Positions 53,934-64,000 of a stretch of DNA of 64,000 nt are shown here, in pieces. The notes beneath the pieces are model-generated. The model ran no database searches. It had not been told where the DNA came from and saw only the letters and a program-made list of their open reading frames with translations. The first letter of the stretch is position 1. Each line of letters opens with the position of its first letter. Where the stretch lies: assembly GCA_965203265.1 (NCBI GenBank), contig CBDBBV010000002.1, forward strand, positions 124,001-188,000, written 5' to 3'. The position numbers were made by a program, and so were the translations under genes. The DNA is from JAHRAW01 sp965203265. GTDB taxonomy: Bacteria; Pseudomonadota; Gammaproteobacteria; Arenicellales; Poriferihabitantaceae.

Positions 53934-53959
53934 GGCGATCGTCAGATCGCCTTTTTTTT
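53934..53959 (+). terminator. Strong intrinsic terminator after DUF1127
   Basis: A perfect 7-bp stem GGCGATC (53934-53940) and GATCGCC (53945-53951) with a 4-base loop GTCA, followed directly by eight T residues (53952-53959). It closes the LysR-controlled unit. Confidence 0.9.
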
Positions 53960-54077
53960 GGCCCCGCAGCCCGCCCGCCCAGCGATTTCGCGGCCCCCAA
54001 CCGCCCGAAATTCCCCCAACCGGCGCGCTCCATCGCCGAAATCACCCGAAATTCGCAACGGGGCGACCTCAAGGGTA

Positions 54078-54105
54078 TTGCCAACCGCCGAAAAGAGATT
54101 ATAAT
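54078..54105 (+). promoter_or_regulatory. Strong promoter of the phase-variable surface protein
   Basis: TTGCCA (54078-54083), 16 bases, and a perfect TATAAT (54100-54105) lie about 60 bases upstream of ATG 54165. Transcription would start near 54112. This supports a start codon located before the poly-C tract rather than after it. Confidence 0.65.
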
Positions 54106-54164
54106 GCCCGCCATCGGCCGCTCGCCGGCCCAAATACCTACCTATCTACCGCGAGGACAGCACC

Positions 54165-57867
<3,703 letters not shown>

Positions 57868-57874
57868 CTATAAC

Positions 57875-57922
57875 GGGCGGCGGGCGGCGGCGTTTTCCTC
57901 GCGCCCGCCGTTGCCCTTTTTT
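57875..57922 (+). terminator. Intrinsic terminator after the surface protein gene
   Basis: GGGCGGCGGGCG (57875-57886) pairs with CGCCCGCC...GCCC at 57902-57916 with a short internal offset, and six Ts follow (57917-57922). It lies 8 bases after the stop codon, and the tRNA promoter begins 36 bases later. Confidence 0.7.
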
Positions 57923-57957
57923 CAATGCCCGCTGGCGAATTGGTTTCGCATTGGCTA

Positions 57958-57985
57958 TTGACACGCGCGGACGATTGCATAAAAT
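57958..57985 (+). promoter_or_regulatory. Promoter of the tRNA-Gly-Cys-Leu operon
   Basis: TTGACA (57958-57963), 16 bases, TAAAAT (57980-57985). The -35 is perfect and the -10 matches five of six. A C-rich discriminator follows. The mature tRNA-Gly begins at 58011, so the leader is about 20 bases. Confidence 0.75.
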
Positions 57986-58010
57986 TGACCACCCCCACGG
58001 ATCGTGTCAT

Positions 58011-58085
<75 letters not shown>

Positions 58086-58186
58086 TTTCAACGGGCATGG
58101 TGGGGATTGCCGGCCGGGTGCCGATTCGTCGGGTGTTTTGTTGTGCCGCCCGATTGTGTCGGCTGTGCCGGTTGCGGCGTTGGACG

Positions 58187-58260
58187 GGCTGAGTGGCAGA
58201 GTGGTTATGCAGCGGCCTGCAAAGCCGTTGATCTCGGTTCGATTCCGGGCTCAGCCTCCA
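58187..58260 (+). tRNA. tRNA-Cys (anticodon GCA)
   Basis: 74 bases with encoded CCA. Acceptor GGCTGAG/CTCAGCC, anticodon arm CGGC-CTGCAAA-GCCG, T-loop GTTCGATTCC. Second tRNA of the cluster, 101 bases after tRNA-Gly. Confidence 0.95.
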
Positions 58261-58286
58261 TTCCGCCGGCGCGGCCTCCGGCTCGA

Positions 58287-58372
58287 GCCCGGGTGGCGGA
58301 ATGGTAGACGCAAGGGACTTAAAATCCCTCGATGGCGACATCGTGCCGGTTCAAGTCCGGCTCCGGGCACCA
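58287..58372 (+). tRNA. tRNA-Leu (anticodon TAA)
   Basis: 86-base class II tRNA with encoded CCA. Acceptor GCCCGGG, anticodon arm AGGGA-CTTAAAA-TCCCT, long variable arm and T-loop GTTCAAGTCC. Third tRNA of the cluster, reading TTA and TTG. Confidence 0.95.
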
Positions 58373-58388
58373 CCTCAGCGGAGCAGTG

Positions 58389-58964
58389 ATGAGCAGCGAA
58401 ATCGACGACAAGCGATTCATATCCGCGCAGGAACTGCTGGAGGATTCCTACCGGCTCGGCGCGCAGATCATCGAGAGCGGTTTCCGCCCGGACTTCATAG
58501 TCGGCATCTGGCGCGGCGGTTCGCCGGTCGGCATCGCGGTGCAGGAAATGCTCGAACATTTCGGCATTTCCACCGACCACATCAGCGTGCGAACCTCCCT
58601 CTATCGCGGCATCGGCCGCCGTGCTGCCTCGGTTCGGGTGCATGGGCTTGGCTACCTCGTGCGCTCCCTCAACGCGGAAAATGCGCTGCTGATCGTGGAT
58701 GATGTGTATGATTCGGGGCGCAGCATCGAGGCGGTGATCGCGCAGTTGACCGAGCGCACCCGGCGCAATACCCCGGAATCCATTCGCGTCGCTACCCCGT
58801 GGTTCAAGCCGGGTAGCAACGCCACCGAGCGGCTGCCGGACTATTATCTGCATGAAACCGACCGATGGCTGGTTTTCCCCCACGAAATTCAGGGGCTGAC
58901 CGACCGGGAAATCGCCCGCGACAAGCCGGAAATCCACAAAATCATGCAAAATGTCGCGAAATAG
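58389..58964 (+). CDS. Type I phosphoribosyltransferase family protein (hypoxanthine-type)
   Basis: 191 residues from ATG 58389, 16 bases after tRNA-Leu. The PRPP-binding loop ALLIVDDVYDSGRSIEAVI is clear, with DFIVGIWRGGSPVGIAVQEM earlier. The family is a purine-type or regulatory phosphoribosyltransferase, and the substrate is not evident. The tail (DREIARDKPEIHKIMQ) is typical of related proteins. It is probably transcribed with the tRNAs or from an internal promoter. Confidence 0.82.
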   Translation: MSSEIDDKRFISAQELLEDSYRLGAQIIESGFRPDFIVGIWRGGSPVGIAVQEMLEHFGISTDHISVRTSLYRGIGRRAASVRVHGLGYLVRSLNAENALLIVDDVYDSGRSIEAVIAQLTERTRRNTPESIRVATPWFKPGSNATERLPDYYLHETDRWLVFPHEIQGLTDREIARDKPEIHKIMQNVAK

Positions 58965-59029
58965 GGCGTTGCCGGCTCGTTATCCGAAAAAAAACTTGCA
59001 GACGGAAACCCGCCGCTACCCTTCGGGGG

Positions 59030-59196
59030 TATAATCCGCTCGGTTTCGTCCCACCGCCAGTGTCGTGAAAGCGATATGCGGTGTCGCATCAAGAGCAGAA
59101 AGAGAGAGTTCTTGATTTGTATATTCCGCCGATTACCGCCGCGCTCGCGAATCGCTGGCGCGGCAACGGCAATTCGCATTTCGCGGGGTTTTTTCG
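59030..59196 (+). promoter_or_regulatory. Promoter and structured leader of the corrinoid protein gene
   Basis: A TATAAT at 59030-59035 (weak -35) stands 162 bases upstream of ATG 59197. In the leader GCCGCGC (59138-59144) pairs with GCGCGGC (59158-59164). The loop CGCGAA (59146-59151) can pair with TTCGCG (59180-59185), just before a T6 run (59189-59194) touching the start codon. The layout suggests a regulatory fold such as an attenuator, but no known riboswitch was recognised. Confidence 0.4.
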
Positions 59197-59895
59197 ATGG
59201 TAGATGACAACACCGAAGAAGATCTGGATTTGGCCTCCCTGTCCGACGACGAGCTGGTCGAGCAGATGCACGACGATCTCTATGACGGGCTCAGAGATGA
59301 AATCATGGAGGGCACCCGCATCCTGCTGGATCGCGGCTGGGCTGCCGCCAAGGTGTTGGACACTGCGCTGGTCGAGGGCATGCGCATAGTCGGCATCGAC
59401 TTCCGAGACGGCATCCTGTTCGTGCCCGAAGTGCTGATGTCCGCCAACGCCATGAAGGGCGGCATGGAGATTTTGCGCCCGCTGCTGGCCGAGACCGGCG
59501 CCAAGCCCATCGGCAAGATGGTGATCGGCACGGTGAAGGGCGATATTCACGATATCGGCAAGAATCTGGTGGCGATGATGATGGAGGGCGCCGGATTCGA
59601 GGTGATCAACCTCGGCATCGACAATCCGGTGGAGAACTACCTCGAAGCGCTGGAAGAGCACAAGCCGGATATCCTCGGCATGTCCGCCCTGCTGACCACC
59701 ACCATGCCCTACATGAAGGTGGTGATCGATACCATGGTGGAGAAGGGCATCCGCAACGACTACATCGTGCTGGTCGGCGGAGCGCCGCTCAATCAGGAAT
59801 TCAGCGAAGCCATCGGCGCCGACGCCTATTGTCGGGACGCGGCGGTGGCGGTGGAAATCGCCACCGCCAAGATCGCCGAAAAGCGCGCCGCCTGA
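59197..59895 (+). CDS. Corrinoid (cobalamin-binding) methyltransfer protein
   Basis: 232 residues. The N-terminal helical cap (ILLDRGWAAAKVLDTALVEG, GILFVPEVLMSANAMKGGME) is followed by the cobalamin domain with GTVKGDIHDIGKNLVAMMMEG, the D-x-H-x-x-G B12 ligand motif, and GMSALLTTTMPYMKVVI, VLVGGAPLN. It carries methyl groups from a substrate methyltransferase to a pterin-dependent partner, as MttC/MtbC-type proteins do. It heads the one-carbon cluster. No MttB-type methyltransferase gene follows it. Confidence 0.9.
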   Translation: MVDDNTEEDLDLASLSDDELVEQMHDDLYDGLRDEIMEGTRILLDRGWAAAKVLDTALVEGMRIVGIDFRDGILFVPEVLMSANAMKGGMEILRPLLAETGAKPIGKMVIGTVKGDIHDIGKNLVAMMMEGAGFEVINLGIDNPVENYLEALEEHKPDILGMSALLTTTMPYMKVVIDTMVEKGIRNDYIVLVGGAPLNQEFSEAIGADAYCRDAAVAVEIATAKIAEKRAA

Positions 59896-59924
59896 GCGTC
59901 TATCGCGTCTATCGGGCTGATCGA

Positions 59925-60527
59925 ATGACGGCGGAGCGCGTGCTGGTCATCGCCTGCGGGGCGTTGGCTCATGATCTGGTGAGAGTGCGGGATCTCAGCC
60001 GCTGGGATCACCTCGACATCCAGTGCCTGCCCGCCGACCTGCACAACACCCCCCAGCTGATTCCGCAGGCGGTGCAGGACAAAATCACCGAAAACCGTGG
60101 CCGTTACCGCCGCATCTTCGCCGCCTATTCCGATTGCGGCACCGGCGGGCTGCTCGATCGGGTACTTGAGCGGGAGGGGGTCGAGCGTCTCCCCGGCGCT
60201 CATTGTTACGAGATGTTCGCCGGTGCCGCCCAATTCGCGCAGCTGCATCAGGCCGAAACGGGCACCTTCTACCTCACCGATTTTCTCGCGCGACACTTCA
60301 AGCGCGTGATCATTCAGGGCCTCGGCCTCGACCGTTTCCCGCAGCTCAAGGCGGAATACTTCGGCAATTACCGCAAACTGGTCTATCTGGCGCAGCGGGA
60401 AGACGAGCACACCGAAACCGCCGCCCGGCAGGCAGCCGAATACCTCGAACTCGAATACGAGCGACTCTTCACCGGCGATCGCCATCTTGAAGAATCTCTG
60501 GCCGCTGCCGTCGCCGTCGCGCGCTGA
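59925..60527 (+). CDS. DUF1638 domain protein
   Basis: 200 residues from ATG 59925. Motifs ACGALAHDL, FAAYSDCGTGGLLDRVLE, GAHCYEMFAGAAQF and GTFYLTDFLARHF match the DUF1638 family, which commonly accompanies corrinoid/methyltetrahydrofolate genes. The conserved cysteines may bind a metal. The family's function is unknown. It lies 29 bases after the corrinoid protein gene. Confidence 0.82.
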   Translation: MTAERVLVIACGALAHDLVRVRDLSRWDHLDIQCLPADLHNTPQLIPQAVQDKITENRGRYRRIFAAYSDCGTGGLLDRVLEREGVERLPGAHCYEMFAGAAQFAQLHQAETGTFYLTDFLARHFKRVIIQGLGLDRFPQLKAEYFGNYRKLVYLAQREDEHTETAARQAAEYLELEYERLFTGDRHLEESLAAAVAVAR

Positions 60528-60617
60528 TCCCATGCCCTTTCGCCGCTTCGCACGCACGGGCGCCTGACGGCACCCCGCTTCCTTCCATCCCCTCCAGCAT
60601 CAGCATCCGTAACCATC

Positions 60618-60920
60618 ATGGCAAAACTGATCACGGTATCGTGGCGCGACATCCCCGCGCAGGTCATCGCCAAAGAGCGGCGCGACAGCGTCAAGGTCAA
60701 GTTGTCCGAGCGTTTTGCCGAGGCCATCGACCGCGCCGCCATGCGCGCCGGCAAGGGCACTTCGGACGCCTATCTGGCGGACTGGAGACGGCACAGCGTA
60801 ACCTGCGGCAACGACCTGCGCGCCGAGGCCGAGGCGGCTGCGGCGCGCTACGAGCGGGAATACGACAAGGAGCGCCTGCTGGCGCTGATCCGCAACAAGG
60901 GCGACGAGCCGGAGGCGTAA
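60618..60920 (+). CDS. Virulence factor domain protein (PF13769-like)
   Basis: 100 residues from ATG 60618. ITVSWRDIPAQVIAKERRDS and VKLSERFAEAIDRAAMRAGK, SDAYLADWRR are typical of the small 'virulence factor' domain family that recurs next to DUF1638 and MetF-like genes. No function can be assigned from the sequence. It is three bases from the next gene. Confidence 0.75.
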   Translation: MAKLITVSWRDIPAQVIAKERRDSVKVKLSERFAEAIDRAAMRAGKGTSDAYLADWRRHSVTCGNDLRAEAEAAAARYEREYDKERLLALIRNKGDEPEA

Positions 60921-60923
60921 CGG

Positions 60924-61388
60924 ATGTACGCAGTGAGAAGATGGTCGGTGCGCCATTCCCGTGGGCTGGAATGGCTGTACGATTGCTTTGAAAAGGTCAT
61001 GACGGCGCTACATCCGCTGTGGAATCTGATCGGCTACGAGCGCGTCGACAAGCCGGTGGCCGCCGTCGAGAAGGTGGTCAAGGGCGTGCTGTTCGACTGC
61101 CGCATGTGCGGGCGCTGCGCGCTCGGCTCCACCGGCATGTCGTGCCCGATGAATTGCCCCAAGCAGATGCGCAACGGGCCGTGCGGCGGCGTGCGCAGCA
61201 ATGGCAACTGCGAGATCGAGCCGGATATGCCGTGCGTTTGGGTCGAGGCGTACAAGGGCAGCCGCTCCATGCGCCACGGGGAAAAGATTCTGGTGCTACA
61301 GCCGCCGCTGGATTGGTCGGCGGAAGGTTCTTCCGCATGGTTGCGAGACGCGCGCCGGGCGCACCCGCGCGGAGGCGAACAGGCATGA
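60924..61388 (+). CDS. Methylenetetrahydrofolate reductase C-terminal-domain protein, Cys-rich
   Basis: 154 residues. Eight cysteines fall in a short stretch (FDCRMCGRCALGSTGMSCPM, then NCPKQMRNGPCGG and GNCEIEPDMPCVW), consistent with a metal- or Fe-S-binding domain of the MTHFR_C family, which partners separate MetF-type proteins. Its stop overlaps the metF-like start (ATGA), so the products probably form a complex. The N-terminus has a short hydrophobic-basic segment. Confidence 0.82.
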   Translation: MYAVRRWSVRHSRGLEWLYDCFEKVMTALHPLWNLIGYERVDKPVAAVEKVVKGVLFDCRMCGRCALGSTGMSCPMNCPKQMRNGPCGGVRSNGNCEIEPDMPCVWVEAYKGSRSMRHGEKILVLQPPLDWSAEGSSAWLRDARRAHPRGGEQA

Positions 61389-62404
61389 CCGACGAGATCG
61401 AGCAGGCGCTTGCATCCATCCTGACCCAGCGCACAGGCCATGTTTCCGCCGGGCGGCTGGAGCAGGTGTTGCGCGCCGGTGAGTTTGCGGTAACCGCCGA
61501 ACTGGCGCCGCCGGATTCGGCCAGCGCGGAGGAGGTGTTCCGACAGGCCAAGTGGTTCGACGGCCATGTAGACGGCATCAACGCCACCGACGGCTCCGGC
61601 GGCAACTGCCACATGTCCAGCGTCGCCGTGTGCGCGCTGTTGAGCGGCGCCGGTTATTCTCCGGTCATGCAGATCGCCTGCCGCGACCGCAACCGCATCG
61701 CCATACAGGGCGAAATTCTCGGCGCCGCGGCGCTGGGGGTATCCAACATGCTGTGCCTGACCGGAGACGGCGTGCAGGCGGGAGACCACCCGAATGCCAA
61801 GCCGGTGTTCGATCTCGACTCCATCTCGCTGCTCAACACCGCGCGCACCCTGCGCGATGAATCGAGATTGCTGAGCGGGCGAAAACTGGCCGAGGCGCCG
61901 AGGGTATTCCTCGGGGCGGCGGCCAATCCCTTCGTCCCACCGCGAGAATTCCGCGTGGAGCGGCTGGAAAAGAAGGTGGCGGCCGGCGCCGATTTCGTGC
62001 AGACCCAGTATTGCTTCGATCTGCCGGTGCTCGAGCGCTACATGCAGCAGGTGCGCGACAAGGGCTTGCACCAGCGGGTATTCATCCTAGTCGGCGTCGG
62101 CCCGCTGGCTTCCCCGCGAGCGGCGCGCTGGATTCGCGACAACGTGCCTGGGGTGCACATCCCCGATGCCGTCATCGAACGCCTCGCCGGCGCCGAGGAC
62201 GCCAAACGCGAAGGCAGGAAAATCTGCATCGAGATGATGCAGCAAGTGAAGGAAATCGAGGGGGTCGCCGGCGTGCATGTCATGGCGTACCGACAAGAGC
62301 AGTGCGTGGCCGAGATGGTTGCGGCTTCGGGGGTGCTGGATGAGCGCCTGCCGTGGCGTCCCGGCGAAGAGATAAACTTGCAACATCGGAGTAATTCAGC
62401 ATGA
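61385..62404 (+). CDS. Methylenetetrahydrofolate reductase
   Basis: 339 residues from ATG 61385, in a TIM-barrel flavoenzyme fold. FAVTAELAPPDSASAEEVFR, VDGINATDGSGG, LCLTGDGVQAGDHPNAKPVF and ADFVQTQYCFDL are recognisable MetF motifs. In this cluster it likely oxidises methyl-THF rather than supplying methionine synthesis. Coupled on both sides by ATGA overlaps, to the Cys-rich partner and to the methyltransferase. Confidence 0.9.
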   Translation: MTDEIEQALASILTQRTGHVSAGRLEQVLRAGEFAVTAELAPPDSASAEEVFRQAKWFDGHVDGINATDGSGGNCHMSSVAVCALLSGAGYSPVMQIACRDRNRIAIQGEILGAAALGVSNMLCLTGDGVQAGDHPNAKPVFDLDSISLLNTARTLRDESRLLSGRKLAEAPRVFLGAAANPFVPPREFRVERLEKKVAAGADFVQTQYCFDLPVLERYMQQVRDKGLHQRVFILVGVGPLASPRAARWIRDNVPGVHIPDAVIERLAGAEDAKREGRKICIEMMQQVKEIEGVAGVHVMAYRQEQCVAEMVAASGVLDERLPWRPGEEINLQHRSNSA

Positions 62405-63300
62405 CCGACACCATCGTTTGTTCCCCCAAGGGCGAACTGAAAATCGGATTCGAGCAGCCGTTCGTGATCATCGGCGAGCGCATCAACCCCACCGGGCGCA
62501 AGATTCTCGCCGAGGAAATGAAGAACGGCGACTACAGCCGAGTCGAGGCCGACGCCGTCGCCCAAGTGGCCGCCGGCGCCACCATGCTCGATGTCAACGC
62601 CGGCATCCCGCTGGCGGATGAACCGCGCATTCTGGCCGAGTCGATCCGCTTGGTGCAGTCGGTTACCGATGTGCCGCTGTCCATCGACTCGTCCATCGTC
62701 GCCGCCCTCGAATCCGGCTTGGAGGCGTATCAGGGCAAGGCGTTGCTGAACTCGGTAACCGGCGAGGAAGAGCGACTGGAAGCGGTGCTGCCGTTGGTGA
62801 AGAAGTACGGCGCGGCGGTGGTGGCCATATCCAACGATGAGGCGGGCATATCGGAAAATCCGGATGAGCGTTTCGATGTTGCCAAGAAGATCGTCCAGCG
62901 AGCCGCCGACCACGGCATTCACTACAGCGACATCGTGGTCGACCCGCTGGTCATGCCGGTGGGTGCGGTCAACAGCGCCGGGCGTCAGGTGCTCCATCTG
63001 GTGAAGCGCCTGCGCGAGGAACTCAAGGTAAACACCACCTGCGGCGCCTCCAACTTCAGTTTCGGCATCCCCAATCGCAAGGGGATGGACGGCACTTTCC
63101 TGAGCATGGCCATCGCCGCCGGCCTCACCTCGGCGATCACCAATCCCCTGCACGAGGAAGTCATGCAATCCATCATGGGCGCCAATGTGGTCATGGGCCA
63201 CGACAGAAACTGCGCCAGATGGCTGAAGAAATACCGCCAACCGGCAGCGGAAGACGCCCCACCCGGACGCCCCCGCCGCCGCCGCCGCGCCTCTGCGTGA
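62401..63300 (+). CDS. Methyltetrahydrofolate:corrinoid methyltransferase (pterin-binding)
   Basis: 299 residues. It begins with a pterin-binding TIM barrel (FVIIGERINPTGRKILAEEM, GATMLDVNAGIPLADEPRIL, VPLSIDSS, CGASNFSFGIPNRKGMDGTF). It belongs to the AcsE/MtgA/MtrH-like family that moves a methyl group between the corrinoid protein and tetrahydrofolate. The last 20 residues are Pro/Arg-rich and probably disordered. It ends the overlapping gene set. Confidence 0.88.
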   Translation: MTDTIVCSPKGELKIGFEQPFVIIGERINPTGRKILAEEMKNGDYSRVEADAVAQVAAGATMLDVNAGIPLADEPRILAESIRLVQSVTDVPLSIDSSIVAALESGLEAYQGKALLNSVTGEEERLEAVLPLVKKYGAAVVAISNDEAGISENPDERFDVAKKIVQRAADHGIHYSDIVVDPLVMPVGAVNSAGRQVLHLVKRLREELKVNTTCGASNFSFGIPNRKGMDGTFLSMAIAAGLTSAITNPLHEEVMQSIMGANVVMGHDRNCARWLKKYRQPAAEDAPPGRPRRRRRASA

Positions 63301-63363
63301 GCGACAGCCCCGGAACCGCTCCGGTTGCACCGCAATGGAAATTGCCGATTTTTACAAAATGGG

Positions 63364-63393
63364 TTGCAAAATCGATATTTCGCGAATTATACT
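63364..63393 (+). promoter_or_regulatory. Predicted promoter of the NYN-domain gene
   Basis: TTGCAA (63364-63369), 18 bases, TATACT (63388-63393). The start codon follows at 63504, leaving a leader of about 100 bases with a stem-loop CAGGGGC (63462-63468) and GCCCCTG (63478-63484). Confidence 0.5.
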
Positions 63394-63503
63394 TGCGACT
63401 CAAGACTACCCATCGGATCACCGCCCAGATAGGGAAACACGGGGTTCGATCATCTTGAACTCAGGGGCGCTTCGTGTGCCCCTGTGTCTTTAAAGGGATT
63501 GAT

Positions 63504-64000
63504 ATGTCCGGTAACTCTCCGACTCAAGGATCACGCTATCGTGTTCGCGTGTTTGTCGATTTTTGGAATTACACGCTCAGTATGCGAGATGCCGACAGAG
63601 CTTTCCGCACCGACTGGGCGAAGCTCGGGCCGATGCTGTCTCGCGAAGCGGTCGCTGTGGTTGATGCCGCTGCAACCGGCGAATATCAGGGATTGAATTT
63701 CTACGGTTCCTACGACCCTGCCAGCGAAAAAGACAAGAAACTGCGCCGATGGGCAACAACGGTGGTGGACACTTTTCCCGGCGTGAGCGTGTCGATCATG
63801 CCGCGCCAAAGGAAACTTTCATCTCCCGAATGTCCCATCTGCCATGAAGCGGTGTCGGTCTGTCCAGCTTGTGGCGCAAACATGCGAGGGACTGAGGAGA
63901 AAGGCGTCGATGTACATATGGCGACCGATATGATTCGACTCGCCTGGGTCAACAACTACGACATCGCGGTGCTGGTCTCGTCCGACCGGGACTTCGTGCC
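63504..64000 (+). CDS. NYN-domain protein with internal zinc ribbon, truncated by the window end
   Basis: Open from ATG 63504 to the last base. RYRVRVFVDFWNYTLSM and the later ATDMIRLAWVNNYDIAVLVS, SDRDFVP carry the PIN/NYN-type acidic residues (D in VDFWN, D in SSDRDF), suggesting a ribonuclease fold. A C-x2-C/C-x2-C pair (CPICHEAVSVCPACG) is inserted between the acidic motifs. Upstream is AAAGGGA (63492-63498) as a ribosome binding site. The C-terminus is outside the window. Confidence 0.82.
   Translation, partial: MSGNSPTQGSRYRVRVFVDFWNYTLSMRDADRAFRTDWAKLGPMLSREAVAVVDAAATGEYQGLNFYGSYDPASEKDKKLRRWATTVVDTFPGVSVSIMPRQRKLSSPECPICHEAVSVCPACGANMRGTEEKGVDVHMATDMIRLAWVNNYDIAVLVSSDRDFV

Noticed and set aside
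59036..59196. SAM-, THF- or cobalamin-type riboswitch in the corrinoid gene leader
   Set aside because: No conserved consensus core could be recognised by eye; only a generic structured leader is reported.

Overview
The window is a dense, high-GC bacterial chromosome segment that looks gammaproteobacterial. The evidence is the classical spc and alpha ribosomal operons (rplE to rplQ) in Escherichia-like order, the 5'-tRNA-Gly(GCC)-Cys(GCA)-Leu(TAA)-3' cluster, DUF2782 beside polA, LolCD-type lipoprotein export genes, and an LpxL-type lipid acyltransferase. The marine-type sortase-system two-component pair, the taurine:pyruvate-type aminotransferase and the corrinoid/folate one-carbon cluster suggest an uncultured marine or host-associated lineage. 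That placement is inference; no rRNA gene is present.

Layout: 1-7752 ribosomal proteins, SecY and RNA polymerase alpha. 7897-25518 housekeeping genes: MFS permease, rlmE, ftsH, glmM, bactofilin, tRNA-Leu, queA, tgt, glyA, an alkyltransferase-like gene, a second tRNA-Leu, prfB with its programmed frameshift, lysS, lolC/D and lon. 25694-31063 is a peptide-type ABC importer with a Tat-like binding protein and a fused double ATPase. 31075-42770 holds cfa, polA, DUF2782, a histidine kinase/response regulator pair, a small conserved protein, uvrD, a taurine-type aminotransferase and tRNA-Met. 43051-47289 is a single very large AT-rich gene, clearly foreign in composition: a sacsin-like ATPase with a DUF3883-type C-terminus. 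47710-53908 holds argG, a four-gene overlapping envelope/glycosyltransferase group, and a LysR regulator facing a 28-residue membrane peptide plus a DUF1127 gene. 54078-57922 is a large FN3/Calx-beta/beta-barrel surface protein whose start codon and reading frame are separated by a run of 30 cytosines. 57958-58964 holds three tRNAs and a phosphoribosyltransferase. 59197-63300 is a corrinoid/tetrahydrofolate methyl-oxidation cluster. 63504-64000 is a truncated NYN-domain gene.

Main points of interest: (i) promoter, ribosome binding site and ATG lie upstream of the C30 tract but out of frame with the adhesin-like ORF, as expected for a slipped-strand ON/OFF switch, OFF as sequenced; (ii) the isolated AT-rich ATPase-DUF3883 gene resembles a NO VEIN-like architecture and is a candidate defence gene; (iii) five AATGCC direct repeats with about 22-bp period lie upstream of the sortase-type response regulator; (iv) the one-carbon cluster lacks a substrate methyltransferase and activator within the window; (v) the LysR/DUF1127 divergon has a perfect palindrome abutting a promoter.

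All calls come from reading the sequence by eye. Family names rest on recognised motifs and no database search was possible.
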